Origin: Neopararhizobium haloflavum | GTDB lineage: Bacteria; Pseudomonadota; Alphaproteobacteria; Rhizobiales; Rhizobiaceae | NCBI RefSeq assembly: GCF_002750855.1 | Contig: NZ_NWUC01000003.1 | Location: 310,001-374,000, forward strand | DNA length: 64,000 nucleotides | Direction: 5' to 3' | Shown here: one piece after another, positions 48,957 through 58,725 of the stretch | Position numbering within the stretch: position 1 is the first letter of the stretch | Layout of the letters: each line of letters starts with the position of its first letter | Translations under genes and position numbers: made by a program | Notes under the pieces: model-generated | Databases searched by the model: none | Seen by the model: the letters and a program-made list of their open reading frames with translations, nothing else | Told to the model about the DNA's origin: nothing

Positions 48957-49484
48957 TGCCGTCGTCCTTGTGCGTTGTGCCTGCCTAAAAATGGTCCGCC
49001 GCAGGCACGAATTGTGCTCTCCCGGCGGCGCATTGTCATGGCGCAGCCGGCCCTCGAATATCGGTCGTGATTGGAATCGTTATCCCGTCAAACCGTATGT
49101 TGTGTCGATGGTCGCTGGCAACACTAAATATAGTGTTAAACCCCGCTTTCCACCAGCCCTTGCCGTATGAAACGGCTACCCCCGTCAAGCCATGGGAAAA
49201 CCACCATCCGAACGCACGACAAGCGCGCCGCCGGAACGGGTTTGAACGCTTTACTGAATTGATTTTTCGCCGGTTTCACATCCCGGCCGACCGCTCGTCG
49301 CGGCCTGTCGATCAATAGACGCCGACTCGCCGATCCGGTCAAGGGGTGGTCTCTGTCAGATTTGTGAATACCAGATGTTGTGGGCGGGAAGGGTGGATAA
49401 TGGGGATAGAGCAATGGCCTGTCGATTAGGGCTTGCCAGTGATTCAACTGCAAGAATTTGCCCGCAGGAATTCACAGCCCGCCC
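48957..49484. other. Promoter region of nrdJ and intergenic DNA
   Basis: Besides the NrdR boxes, nothing gene-like is seen. The remaining bases between 49140 and 49484 have no recognisable feature. No B12-riboswitch box was recognised in the 160-base leader of nrdJ. Confidence 0.5.
49090..49136 (-). promoter_or_regulatory. Tandem NrdR boxes upstream of nrdJ
   Basis: The box at 49121-49136 (ACACTAAATATAGTGT) is a near-perfect NrdR operator (ACACwATATAtwGTGT-like palindrome). A weaker one, AAACCGTATGTTGTGT, is at 49090-49105, exactly 31 bases away, the known spacing of about three helical turns. Together they indicate repression of nrdJ by NrdR when (d)ATP is plentiful. Confidence 0.85.
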
Positions 49485-50150
49485 TTATTGCTCGAATACG
49501 AGCCCGTCGGCGTCGGCGCCGAGTTCTTCAAGCTGCGCCTTGATGTCGTCCACCATCGCATCGGGACCGCAAACATAGAACCGCTGGTCGAAATCCTTGA
49601 CGTGCTTGGCGAGAAAGGCACGGTCGACCTTGCCGTGCTCCAGCCCCTCGACGTCTTCCTTCGTGGTGGTGAACACGCAGGCGAGCCCGCGCATCGATTC
49701 GAATTCGGACCGCAGGATGATGTCGCGCTCCCGCTGGTTGGAGAAAATCAGCGTGTGGCCGTCGAGCGCGCCCTTCTTCTCAAGGTCGCGCAGGATGGCG
49801 ATGAACGGCGTGACGCCGGCCCCTCCCGCGATGAAGACGCCGGGCCCCTTGTAGGTGATCGTGCCCCACGCATCGTCGAGGATGAGGCGATCGCCGGCCT
49901 GAAGCTTACCTATCTGATCGGTGACGCCGTCATGGCCGGGATAGATCTTGATGGTGAATTCGAGATCGTCCCAATCGGGCAGGGCGGTGAAGGTGAACGG
50001 CCGCTTCTCCTCCCGCCAGCCATCCTTGTCCACGCTGACCTCCGTCGCCTGGCCGGGCTGGAACGTGAAGCCGTCCGGCTTTTCGACCCGCAGGCGCTTG
50101 ACGTTGTGCGTGACGTCCTGGGTTTCCAGGATGCTGACGGTGGTGGGCAT
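49485..50150 (-). CDS. FAD-binding ferredoxin/flavodoxin reductase-type protein
   Basis: A 221-residue flavin reductase: RPFTFTALPDWDDLEFTIKI (RxFT FAD motif, about residue 50), PGVFIAGGAGVTPFIAILRD (GxGVTP, NAD(P)H pocket), and YVCGPDAMVDDIKAQLEELG at the C-terminus. ATG 50150 (MPTTVSILETQDV) has GGAAGGAAG upstream; the longer frame lacks one. It would pass electrons from NAD(P)H to a flavodoxin or ferredoxin-type partner. No partner is adjacent. Confidence 0.85.
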   Translation of the reverse strand: MPTTVSILETQDVTHNVKRLRVEKPDGFTFQPGQATEVSVDKDGWREEKRPFTFTALPDWDDLEFTIKIYPGHDGVTDQIGKLQAGDRLILDDAWGTITYKGPGVFIAGGAGVTPFIAILRDLEKKGALDGHTLIFSNQRERDIILRSEFESMRGLACVFTTTKEDVEGLEHGKVDRAFLAKHVKDFDQRFYVCGPDAMVDDIKAQLEELGADADGLVFEQ

Positions 50151-50364
50151 GGTCGCTTCCTTCCATAACGTGCAGGCGACAGCGTGACGGCTGCCCTTGG
50201 ACCAATCACCTGGTTCAACAGTCTGCCAAATCCACCCCCCGCGCGTCGTTTTCGGCCGTTGGCCCGGCATGCGGGCGGCGATGCCCGCTGTCATCGCTCT
50301 GTCATGCGAAAGCGCCATCACGATCAGGTAATTCAGACAATGATCCCAATGGAGGGCTCTCGAC

Positions 50365-52551
50365 ATGACATCGAAACTGACGGCCGGAATGCTGGCAGCG
50401 ACCCTGGTCGGCTGCAGCGTCGCGCAGGCGCAATCCAGCCAAACCTTCAATCGCATCGCTTCCTTTCCCGTTGCCGAAAACAAGACGGAGAACGCCGGCG
50501 ACCCCACCTCCTCGGAGATCATCACTGCCAGCGACGACGGAATGACGATCATCTATTCCGACAGCCCCGGCGGCGGCATCGGCCTGATCGATATTTCCGA
50601 TCCGCGCATGCCGAAGCCCGCCGGATATGTTGCCATGGAGGCGGGCGAGCCGACGGCGGTGTCATTCGTTGCCGGAAAAGTGTTGGCAGGGGTCAACACG
50701 TCCAAAAGCTTTACCGAGCCATCAGGGCATCTTGCCGTGATCGATGTGGAAAGCCGCAGGATCGAGGCGACGTGCGATCTCGGCGGCCAGCCCGACTCGA
50801 CCGCCGTCTCGCCCGACGGCTCGCTTGTTGCCATCGCCATCGAGAACGAGCGTGACGAAGACCTGAACGACGGCGAAATTCCCCAGGAGCCGGCGGGATA
50901 CGTCGCGATTCTGCCGCTCCGGCAGGGAATGCCGGATTGCGACGCGCTGATGCGGGTCGACCTGACCGGTCTGTCTGACGTTGCGCCTGAGGATCCCGAG
51001 CCTGAATTCGTCGACTTCAATGAAGCGAATGAACTGGCCGTCACCTTGCAGGAGAACAACCATATCGTCGTCATCAACGGCGAGGATGGGGCGATATTGG
51101 CAGATTTCTCCGCCGGAACGGTGAGCCTTGACGGCGTCGACACGGCCGAGGACGGCAAGTTGACTTTCGCCGACAGTCAAACCGACATCCCGCGCGAGCC
51201 CGACGCCTTGCAGTGGCTCGATACGGATCGTTTCGCCATCGCCAACGAAGGCGACTACAAGGGCGGATCGCGCAGCTTCACGATCATGAGCGATGCCGGT
51301 GAGGTGCTATTCGAATCCGGCAACGGCTTCGAGTACGAACTGATCCGCGCCGGCCACTATCCCGAAGGGCGTTCGGACGCCAAGGGCATCGAGCCCGAGG
51401 GCATGGAGGTCGCGGCGTTTGGCGACAGCCAGTACATCTTCGTCATGTCGGAACGCGGCTCCGCCGTCGGCGTTTACCGCGTCACCGATGGCGATCCGCA
51501 GTTCGTGCAGCTGTTGCCATCGGGCGTTGGACCGGAATCGGCGGTCGCGATCCCCGCTCGCAACCTTCTCGTCACCGCAAACGAGGAAGACTTCGTCGAG
51601 GATGGCGGCGCGCGGTCCCACGTCATGATCTTCGAACTGGGTGAGGGTGATGCCGCCTATCCGACGATCACTTCGTCGACAAACGCGGACGGCGCGCCGC
51701 TTGGCTGGGGCGCGATGTCCGGCCTGACCGCAGACCCCGCCAACCCCGGTCAGCTCTTCGCCGTCAACGACTCCTTCTACTCCGCACAGCCGACGATCTT
51801 CACGATCGACGCGGCAGTCACCCCCGCCGCGATCACCGGCGCGATCCGCGTGACGCGCGACGGGGAGCCGGCGGAGAACATGGACATGGAAGGCATCGTG
51901 GCCGATGGCGAGGGTGGTTTCTGGGTCGCCAATGAAGGCGACGCCGAAGCTGGCATTCCGCATGCGCTCTACCATGTCGATGCCAAGGGAGCGATCCAGC
52001 GCGAAGTGACGATGCCCGAAGCGCTGCTCAAGGGCGCGACGCGTTCCGGCGCGGAAGGCATCACGATGATTGACGGCGTGCTCTGGGTCGCCATTCAGCG
52101 CGAATGGGGCGATGATCCCGACGGGATGGTCAAGCTGCTGTCCTATGATCCGCAGAGCGAGACGTGGGGCGCGGTGCACTACCCGCTCGAGACACCGGGT
52201 GAGGCGGGCTGGGTTGGCCTTTCGGAGATCACGCATTCGGGCGATCACATCTATATCGTCGAGCGTGACAACCAGATCGGCGCGGCTGCCAGATTGAAGA
52301 AACTGTACCGCGTTGCGGTCAGCGACATGCAGGCAGCCGAGATCGGTGGCGAACTGCCGGTTGTCGAAAAGGAAGAGGTCCACGACTTCCTCCCGGACCT
52401 TGCAGGCTTCAACGGCTATGTCGTCGACAAGGTCGAGGGCTTTGCCGTCGATGCCGCAGGGGAAGGCTATGTCATCACCGACAATGACGGTGTCGAAGAG
52501 TCCTCCGGTGAGACGTTCTTCTGGTCGATCGGCAAGATGCAGCAAATGTAG
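50365..52551 (+). CDS. Secreted phytase-like / choice-of-anchor I esterase-like protein
   Basis: A 728-residue exported protein. The N-terminus SKLTAGMLAATLVGCSVAQA is a signal sequence; LVGC resembles a lipobox, but AQA/Q is also a possible peptidase I site. Residues 30-420 form a beta-propeller-like repeat domain (GLIDISDPRMPKPAGYVAME, then LAVIDVESRRIEATCDLGGQ, and GIEPEGMEVA). From about residue 440 comes the phytase-like esterase domain (SGLTADPANPGQLFAVNDSF, DMEGIVADGEGGFWVANEGD and VEGFAVDAAGEGYVITDNDG). It likely hydrolyses extracellular phosphate esters, but the substrate is unknown. Confidence 0.82.
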   Translation: MTSKLTAGMLAATLVGCSVAQAQSSQTFNRIASFPVAENKTENAGDPTSSEIITASDDGMTIIYSDSPGGGIGLIDISDPRMPKPAGYVAMEAGEPTAVSFVAGKVLAGVNTSKSFTEPSGHLAVIDVESRRIEATCDLGGQPDSTAVSPDGSLVAIAIENERDEDLNDGEIPQEPAGYVAILPLRQGMPDCDALMRVDLTGLSDVAPEDPEPEFVDFNEANELAVTLQENNHIVVINGEDGAILADFSAGTVSLDGVDTAEDGKLTFADSQTDIPREPDALQWLDTDRFAIANEGDYKGGSRSFTIMSDAGEVLFESGNGFEYELIRAGHYPEGRSDAKGIEPEGMEVAAFGDSQYIFVMSERGSAVGVYRVTDGDPQFVQLLPSGVGPESAVAIPARNLLVTANEEDFVEDGGARSHVMIFELGEGDAAYPTITSSTNADGAPLGWGAMSGLTADPANPGQLFAVNDSFYSAQPTIFTIDAAVTPAAITGAIRVTRDGEPAENMDMEGIVADGEGGFWVANEGDAEAGIPHALYHVDAKGAIQREVTMPEALLKGATRSGAEGITMIDGVLWVAIQREWGDDPDGMVKLLSYDPQSETWGAVHYPLETPGEAGWVGLSEITHSGDHIYIVERDNQIGAAARLKKLYRVAVSDMQAAEIGGELPVVEKEEVHDFLPDLAGFNGYVVDKVEGFAVDAAGEGYVITDNDGVEESSGETFFWSIGKMQQM

Positions 52552-52577
52552 GCGAGGTGGAGCAAACCTTGGACAGG

Positions 52578-52600
52578 AAGGCCGGGCTCATCCCGGCCTT
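52578..52600. terminator. Hairpin between convergent esterase and EF-G-like genes
   Basis: AAGGCCGGG-CTCAT-CCCGGCCTT, 27 bases after the esterase stop and just beyond the end of the opposite gene. A bidirectional terminator is likely. Confidence 0.75.
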
Positions 52601-52621
52601 CCCTACGCCTGATATCAAGGT

Positions 52622-54571
52622 TCAGGCGTGTTCGGCGCGGGCGGCCACGACACGGTCCGCCTCGCGGCCGTAGACTTCTTCGAGATGATCGAATCGGCTC
52701 TCGAACCAGCCGACACCCTGGGTCGCCGATCGCAGCGACTGCGCCAGTTCCTCCAGCGTCGCAGCCGGGAGCTGGGCCCGAAATACGTCCCATCCGCGCG
52801 ATTGTGGGTCGCGGTCAAAGCCGAGCACCCTGCCGCGCAGTGTGCCGGCAAGCGCGACAAGCGCGCCGCTGAAGACGGAGGGCGCATGAATCGTGATCTC
52901 GTGGATCGGCTGCAGCAGCGCCGGCGTGCCCTCCGAAAGCGCCTGCGTCACGGCGGCTCGGCCGGCGGCGCGGAAGGCGAAATCGGAACTGTCGACCGCG
53001 TGGTGCTGACCGTCGGTCAGCGTGACGGCGACATCGATCACGGGGAAGCCGAGCGGGCCGCGCGACAGGGCATCGCGCGCGCCTGCTTCGACGGACGGGA
53101 TGTAATTGCGCGGCACGGCGCCGCCCTTGACGGTCTCCTCGAAGGTGAACCCCGCTCCCCGAGCATTTGGCCTGACCGAGATGCGCACGTCGGCGAACTG
53201 GCCCGAGCCGCCGGTCTGTTTCTTGTGGCGGTAGTGGACGGTGGCAGGCTGCGTCATCGTCTCGCGCCAGATACCGTCGGGCGGTCCATCGGTGGCGTTG
53301 ACGCCGAACTCGTCGGCGAGAGCGGCGATGACGCGGCGAAGATGCATCGGTCCTTGAACCCGCAACAAGGCGGCGCCGCTCGCCTCGTCCTGGGAAACGG
53401 CACAGCCCGGATCGTCCTCGGCGATGCGTGCCAGCGCAAGAGACAGCTTGGCGTCGTCTCGGGCGTTCTCGCAGGTTATCCGGCGTGCGAACATGGGCAT
53501 CGGCGAAAGCGCGAAGGCCGGTGCGTAGGTGCTCTGCGTGGCCAAGAGGAGGCGCGGGGCGGCGAGATGATCCGACTTGAGCGCAACCGCGACGCCGCCC
53601 ACCGGAAGCGGAGGCGTCACCTTCTTGTCCAGGCCGATGTCGACAAGGGCGCCGATCCCGCCGCCGCCGAGTTGGCTGCCTGCCGCGATTCCCTCGCCAA
53701 GCGCGCGAATGAACGTCGCCTTGCCGATATGGCGGCGATGCTGGGCGTGAAAGGACACGCCGAGCGGCGCGACCTTGCCGGCCGACGCTGTTTGCGCAAG
53801 TCTTGCGCGCAGGACATCCGGTCCCGGCGTTTCGTGCCGCAGTGCCTTGAAAAGCCGGATGACACCCGCGCCACGAAGCGCCGAACCGATCAGGACCGGA
53901 GTCGCGCGGTTTTCACCCAGAACTTTCGCGCAGAGGGAATAAAGCCCGCCGATAGCCGGTGTGCGATCCTCGATGATCTCTTCGAGCAGGCCATCATCGA
54001 ATTCCGACAAATGCTCCAGCATCTCGGTCCGGGCCTCTTGCTCGCGGGCAAGAGCGCTGTCCGGCACCTCCACGAGGGTGGACGGGCCGCCTTCTCGATA
54101 ACGCCATGCCCGTTCCGAAACGAGGTCGACCGAGCCGACGATCCGCCCGTCCTCGCGCAGCGGCATCTGACGCAGCACGAGCGGGTGGCCAGAATAGGCC
54201 TGCAATGCTGCAACGATGTCGCGCAGCCGGCCGCGTGCCTCGTCGATGCGATTGACGAAGACCAGACATGGGGTGCCGGCCACTTCGAACGCCCTGAGAA
54301 ATGGCGCCGCCAGAACGGCCGCGTCCGGATCGGGCGGTACGACGACAAGGGCCGCGTCGCAGGCAAGGAGCGCCGCGCGTGCATCGGGAAGGGCTTCGAT
54401 ATCGCCGGGGCAGTCAATGGCGCACCAGGCATCGTCCATGAAGCCGAGCGTGGTGAGGGCGAAGCCATTTCGCGTCTCGGCGCGCTGGCCGGCCCCGTCG
54501 ATCGCGGCGAGCCGCGCGACAAGCGTTGTCTTTCCGGCCCCGACCGGCCCGAGAACTGCGAAGCACCGCAT
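52622..54571 (-). CDS. EF-G-like translation GTPase paralogue
   Basis: A 649-residue elongation factor G-like protein. G1 GPVGAGKTTLVARL (about residue 8) is intact, but G3 reads AIDCPGDIEAL where EF-G has DTPGH, and G4 is VNRID instead of NKxD. Domains III to V follow (HYRHKKQTGGSGQFADVRIS, TLTDGQHHAVDSSDFAFRAA, ALLQPIHEITIHAPSVFSGA). It is shorter than true EF-G (about 700). The missing His and other changes suggest a second EF-G form (FusB/EF-G2-like) with a specialised role. ATG 54571 was chosen since the longer frame lacks a signal. Confidence 0.8.
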   Translation of the reverse strand: MRCFAVLGPVGAGKTTLVARLAAIDGAGQRAETRNGFALTTLGFMDDAWCAIDCPGDIEALPDARAALLACDAALVVVPPDPDAAVLAAPFLRAFEVAGTPCLVFVNRIDEARGRLRDIVAALQAYSGHPLVLRQMPLREDGRIVGSVDLVSERAWRYREGGPSTLVEVPDSALAREQEARTEMLEHLSEFDDGLLEEIIEDRTPAIGGLYSLCAKVLGENRATPVLIGSALRGAGVIRLFKALRHETPGPDVLRARLAQTASAGKVAPLGVSFHAQHRRHIGKATFIRALGEGIAAGSQLGGGGIGALVDIGLDKKVTPPLPVGGVAVALKSDHLAAPRLLLATQSTYAPAFALSPMPMFARRITCENARDDAKLSLALARIAEDDPGCAVSQDEASGAALLRVQGPMHLRRVIAALADEFGVNATDGPPDGIWRETMTQPATVHYRHKKQTGGSGQFADVRISVRPNARGAGFTFEETVKGGAVPRNYIPSVEAGARDALSRGPLGFPVIDVAVTLTDGQHHAVDSSDFAFRAAGRAAVTQALSEGTPALLQPIHEITIHAPSVFSGALVALAGTLRGRVLGFDRDPQSRGWDVFRAQLPAATLEELAQSLRSATQGVGWFESRFDHLEEVYGREADRVVAARAEHA

Positions 54572-54720
54572 GGCCCGTTCCTTTCCGCCAGCAGAAAGCC
54601 GAGCGCAGGTCATCGCGCACCGGCGCACCGCTTGGGTGACAGAATGTCGCAGAACTTGGCCGCCGTCGACTCCGGCTCTTCAGGCAGGGTTCGCGGCGAT
54701 GCGCCGTCGCAGCCGGCGGA

Positions 54721-55218
54721 TCAGCCCTTGTGGTCCTTCGCGATCGGCTCGACGTAGGAAAAGCCAAGATCCCATGGGAAATAGATCCAGGTGTCCTGGC
54801 TCACCTCGGTGACGAAACTGTCGACGAGCGGACGGCCCTTTGGTTTGGCATAGACGGTGGCGAAGTGCGCCTTGGGCAACATGGCCCGCACGATGGCTGC
54901 CGTCTTGCCCGTATCGGTCAGGTCGTCGACGATCAGGATGTCCTCGCCGTCATGCTCGAGCAGATCTTCGTTGACCCGCTTGAGCACCTCCATTTCGCCC
55001 TGGCTCGTGTAGTCATGATAGGAGGCGACGCAGACGGTCTCGATCAGCCGGATGCCGAGTTCGCGGGCGATGATGGCGGCCGGCACCAGACCGCCGCGGG
55101 TGATGCAGACGATCGCCTTCCATTTCGATCCGTTGTCGGACAGGCGCCAGGCAAGGGCGCGCGCATCGCGGTGGAATTGATCCCAGGATACGGGGAAGGC
55201 TTTGTCGGGCAGGGACAT
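54721..55218 (-). CDS. gpt: Xanthine (xanthine-guanine) phosphoribosyltransferase
   Basis: A 165-residue purine salvage enzyme. The PRPP-binding motif is [20 protein letters not shown] (about residue 93), with [20 protein letters not shown] near residue 42 and the C-terminal [19 protein letters not shown], the pyrophosphate-side loop of the Gpt type. It adds xanthine/guanine recovery to the salvage set of this locus. Confidence 0.92.
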   Translation of the reverse strand: MSLPDKAFPVSWDQFHRDARALAWRLSDNGSKWKAIVCITRGGLVPAAIIARELGIRLIETVCVASYHDYTSQGEMEVLKRVNEDLLEHDGEDILIVDDLTDTGKTAAIVRAMLPKAHFATVYAKPKGRPLVDSFVTEVSQDTWIYFPWDLGFSYVEPIAKDHKG

Positions 55219-55296
55219 CGATGGGCTCTCCGGCTTTTCTGGCGTTGCAGGCGCTTAACCGGATAGTCGCCGGCGTGCAAGGCAAAGCGGGTAGCC

Positions 55297-56037
55297 TCAC
55301 CGGGCCGCGATCGCCGCGATCATGGCCTCGACATCGCTCTTCGCCGCCGCGATGGCGCCCTCATCGCGGCTGCGCATGACGATCTCGGTGGAGAATTTGC
55401 GCCCGTCGAAGCGTGGATACGACCCGATCACGACATCACGGTGGTTCTTCTGGATTTCGCCGAGCGGCCCGCCGATGTCGCCCTCGCCATGCGGGCAGAC
55501 GACGCTGTCGGAATGAAGCCGTGCGCCCGTTTTCAGGGTGCCGATGACCTGATTGACCATGGCCTGGAAGACCGACGGAACGCCGGCCATGACATGGACA
55601 TTGCCGATGATGAAGCCGGGCGCCTTGGAGACAGGATTGTCGATGTGAACCGCGCCGACCGGCATACGGGCCATGCGCTTGCGTGCCTCGGTGAACTCCA
55701 TGTCGCGGCCCGCATAGTGATCCCCAAGCAATTTCATGGCCTTGGCGTCGTGTTCGCAGGCAACGCCGAAAGCGGTAGCCACCGCATCCGCGGTGATGTC
55801 GTCATGGGTCGGACCGATGCCGCCGGAGGTGAAGACATAGGTGTAGCGCGCGCGCAGCGCATTCAGCGCCTCGACGATCGCGGTCTCGTCATCCGCGACG
55901 ATCCGCACCTCCAGAAGGTCGATGCCGGCGGCGGTCAGCATCTCGGCCAGGAAACCGATGTTGCGATCCTTGGTGCGGCCGGACAGCAGCTCGTCGCCGA
56001 TGGCGAGCATGCCCGCGGTTACCTGTTGCTCCGTCAT
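55297..56037 (-). CDS. CinA-type molybdopterin-binding domain protein
   Basis: A 246-residue protein with the MoaB/MogA-like domain of Cin[41 protein letters not shown] (about residue 65) and [20 protein letters not shown]. The separate CinA C-terminal deamidase domain is absent. The function of such short forms is not settled (pterin binding or nicotinamide-nucleotide repair). Confidence 0.85.
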   Translation of the reverse strand: MTEQQVTAGMLAIGDELLSGRTKDRNIGFLAEMLTAAGIDLLEVRIVADDETAIVEALNALRARYTYVFTSGGIGPTHDDITADAVATAFGVACEHDAKAMKLLGDHYAGRDMEFTEARKRMARMPVGAVHIDNPVSKAPGFIIGNVHVMAGVPSVFQAMVNQVIGTLKTGARLHSDSVVCPHGEGDIGGPLGEIQKNHRDVVIGSYPRFDGRKFSTEIVMRSRDEGAIAAAKSDVEAMIAAIAAR

Positions 56038-56181
56038 TGCCGCTTTCCGATCTCATGGCGCCGGGATTGTGAACAATGCGTAGAGCATCCGTTCTCTTTC
56101 CCTGAACGCCGAAACGCCTATCTGTGCGGGCATAGATTGCAAAGGTCGGTTGGCAATTCAAGCAACACGGAGAAATCGCTG

Positions 56182-56781
56182 ATGGCAAAGATACTGGTGC
56201 TTTACTATTCGAGCTGGGGACACATCGAAACGATGGCGAAAGCCGTCGCCGAGGGTGCGCGGGGCGCCGGCGCCGAGGTGACCATCAAGCGCGTTCCCGA
56301 ACTCGTGCCCGATGAGGTGGCCAGGAACGCCCACTACAAGCTCGACCAGGACGCGCCGGTCGCCAAACCTGAAGAATTGGCGGACTATGACGCGGTGATC
56401 TTCGGCACGCCGACCCGCTACGGCAACATGGCCTCGCAGATGAAGAACTTTCTGGACCAGACCGGCGCCCTGTGGGCGGAAGACAAGCTGGTCGGCAAGG
56501 TCGGCTCTGTGTTCACCTCGACGGCGACCCAGCACGGCGGCCAGGAGACGACGATCACCAGCTTCCATTCGGTTCTGCTGCATCTCGGCCTGGTGATCGT
56601 CGGTTTGCCCTATGCGTTCAAGGGTCAGATGGGTGTCGACGAGATGAAAGGTGGCTCGCCCTACGGTGCCAGCACCATTGCGGGCGGGGACGGATCGCGC
56701 CAGCCTTCGGCCGTCGAACTGGAGGGGGCGCGCTATCAGGGTGACCACGTCGCCAAGGTCGCCGCGAAATTGGCGGCCTGA
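56182..56781 (+). CDS. wrbA: NAD(P)H:quinone oxidoreductase WrbA
   Basis: A 199-residue flavoprotein that reduces quinones by two electrons to avoid semiquinone damage. FMN-binding motifs: [20 protein letters not shown] (about residue 6), [20 protein letters not shown] (about 78), and [17 protein letters not shown] (about 110). ATG 56182 has CGGAGAAATC upstream. The long frame back to 55441 is only an open reading of the opposite gene. Confidence 0.95.
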   Translation: MAKILVLYYSSWGHIETMAKAVAEGARGAGAEVTIKRVPELVPDEVARNAHYKLDQDAPVAKPEELADYDAVIFGTPTRYGNMASQMKNFLDQTGALWAEDKLVGKVGSVFTSTATQHGGQETTITSFHSVLLHLGLVIVGLPYAFKGQMGVDEMKGGSPYGASTIAGGDGSRQPSAVELEGARYQGDHVAKVAAKLAA

Positions 56782-56850
56782 CCTTTTCGCCCGTCAGGCC
56801 GACCGAAAGTCCGGTTGGCTTGGCGGCGTGATCGGGGCATCCTTGCGGCG

Positions 56851-57273
56851 ATGGTTGTGTCGCTGCTCCAGTCAAGCCGGCAACGGCCCCGCATTGCGGC
56901 GGGGCTTTTTGCTTTGCTGCTCCTGATCGGGGCTGGCCAGAACGCCGTCGCGGCGCCGCGATGCGCGGGAACGTTGACGCTCGACCAGCGCATTGCCGTG
57001 ATCGAGCAGCAAAGCGCGATCGGCCGCGCCCGCTATCGCTTCACCATCGAGCAAGGCAAGGGATCGTCCTCCCGGCTCTTTCTGATCATCCGCTCGACCG
57101 TCGGATACGAGGCGGCGGCCCTTCTTTATCTCAACGGCTGTGAAGCACCGCTCGACCCTGTCGTGCTCGACCCGGAGGAGACGGCGCAGAAACATTTCGG
57201 CATGCCGCTGGCCGCGCTTTTCGCCGAGGAAAGCGAGGTCATGCGCGAGGGAGCGCCGCCCGAAAATGCCTGA
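56851..57273 (+). CDS. Secreted hypothetical protein
   Basis: A 140-residue protein, ATG 56851, with a signal peptide (IAAGLFALLLLIGAGQNAVA) and a small mature domain with two cysteines (RCAGTLTLDQRIAVIEQQSA, then LFLIIRSTVGYEAAALLYLN and GCEAPL). No family recognised. It runs toward the VWA gene on the other strand. Confidence 0.6.
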   Translation: MVVSLLQSSRQRPRIAAGLFALLLLIGAGQNAVAAPRCAGTLTLDQRIAVIEQQSAIGRARYRFTIEQGKGSSSRLFLIIRSTVGYEAAALLYLNGCEAPLDPVVLDPEETAQKHFGMPLAALFAEESEVMREGAPPENA

Positions 57274-57291
57274 AGCGTCAGCGCGCAACCT

Positions 57292-58491
57292 CTATCGAGC
57301 GACCCGAACCATGAGGTCCGCTGCCTTCGTGCCGATCTCGTTGAAGGCCGAGATGAGTTCGGACGCGTTGGCGGCTTCAAAATAGTTTTCCGCCTTCCCG
57401 GCGCAGGCGCGGAGCAGGGACTGGCCCTTGGGGGGTGCCTCGAAGGCCACGCTGTAGATGACGACGCCATCCTCGCGCGCGCCCTCGCAGGTGCGCAGCG
57501 TCGCCTCATCCTCTCCGTCAAGATTGTTCTCGCCATCCGTCATGAAAAGGATCGCGCGGGCCGGTTCCTGTCCGTTGCGTTCGCGGTGGGCGAATATCTC
57601 CTGGTCCCGCATCAGGGCATTGTATGCCTTCGCGAAGGCTTCGGACGAGCCGGTATTGCCGCCGGCGTTCAGGCGCGAGACAAACCCGACGGTGCGCTGC
57701 GTGCCCCAGTGCATCGGTTCCATGGCCTTGAAGTCTTCCGCATAGGAGATCGCGCCGGTCCGTACGAACATCTGTTCCGGATCGGCTTCGGTCAATTGCA
57801 CGCCGAGATTGGCGACCGCCTGCTTCAAGGTCACCATGCGTGTCGGAACGCTGCGCGCGGCGCAGAAGCCCGCATTCTGGACGGTGACGAAGTCGCCGTC
57901 CCAACTGCTCCCGAAATAGATGACCAGCATTTCAGACAGGTTCAGATGACCCAATTGGTCGCGATGCAGGGTGCACTGAGCCATGGAGCCGGACTGGTCG
58001 AGCGCCAGCGCAAGCGACAACGCGCTGCTGGTCTCGCTGGCGCTCACCGATGAGCGGGCGATCGAATAGTCGAGGCCGCCATTGCCGAGATGCCAGAATG
58101 TGGTGGCCACACGCCCGGATGCGGTGAGGCGCACCTCCACGTTTTTTGCGCCGCCTTCCTCATCGACCATGATTTCGACCTTTGGCGGCGCCGCATCGAT
58201 GGTGTCCTGTGCAATGTCGGGGCTCTGCGAGATCTGGGCAAGAAAGTAGGTCTTGGCGAGTTGGCGCGCTTCCTTGCGTTCGATCTCACCGCGCGCGAGC
58301 TGCGAGGCGGCGGCCAGCGTTGCCGCGTCGGCCGCATCCGTTGCGTGGCTCTTCGCCGTCAGCGCACGCGAATAGTCGACGGCAAGCGTGGCGCAGGCGA
58401 GCAGCAATGGGACCGCAAGAGCGAAGTGGACCGCGAAATTCCCGCCGCGTGCGCCGGCGAATGCCTTGATCATTTGAAAGCAACGATTCAT
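57292..58491 (-). CDS. TadG-like pilus assembly protein with VWA domain
   Basis: A 399-residue protein. N-terminal TadG segment ARGGNFAVHFALAVPLLLAC (about residues 14-33). A von Willebrand A domain with the metal site ALALDQSGSMAQ (DxSxS, about residue 165), and later TDGENNLDGED in which Asp/Thr complete it. It is of the TadG type that surface-anchors Flp pili in alphaproteobacteria, but stands 16 kb from the flp genes here. Confidence 0.85.
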   Translation of the reverse strand: MNRCFQMIKAFAGARGGNFAVHFALAVPLLLACATLAVDYSRALTAKSHATDAADAATLAAASQLARGEIERKEARQLAKTYFLAQISQSPDIAQDTIDAAPPKVEIMVDEEGGAKNVEVRLTASGRVATTFWHLGNGGLDYSIARSSVSASETSSALSLALALDQSGSMAQCTLHRDQLGHLNLSEMLVIYFGSSWDGDFVTVQNAGFCAARSVPTRMVTLKQAVANLGVQLTEADPEQMFVRTGAISYAEDFKAMEPMHWGTQRTVGFVSRLNAGGNTGSSEAFAKAYNALMRDQEIFAHRERNGQEPARAILFMTDGENNLDGEDEATLRTCEGAREDGVVIYSVAFEAPPKGQSLLRACAGKAENYFEAANASELISAFNEIGTKAADLMVRVAR

Positions 58492-58725
58492 TCGGCTTGC
58501 CCGTTGAACGGGCGCACACTTAAAGATTGTGCTTTAAGCAATCGTTTCGTTACTCGGTGATTTTGGACGAAAGCGTCGAAGACTTGCCGCTATCGATCGA
58601 ATGAAGGTGCGTGGCACGTTGTCGGCATTGCAGCCGCCGAGGGAAGCAGTGCCGGCCGTCGCAGCGCCAGATGCACAGCAGAGAGCGCTGGGCGTTCCAA
58701 GGGATGCCCAGCGCAAAATACCCGG

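Noticed and set aside
48957-49120. Cobalamin riboswitch before the B12-dependent reductase
   Set aside because: No B12-box-like conserved sequence was found in the leader; NrdR boxes explain regulation better.
55441-56181. Plus-strand extension of wrbA to 446 residues
   Set aside because: The extra part is antisense to the CinA-type gene, and a good ribosome site lies before ATG 56182.
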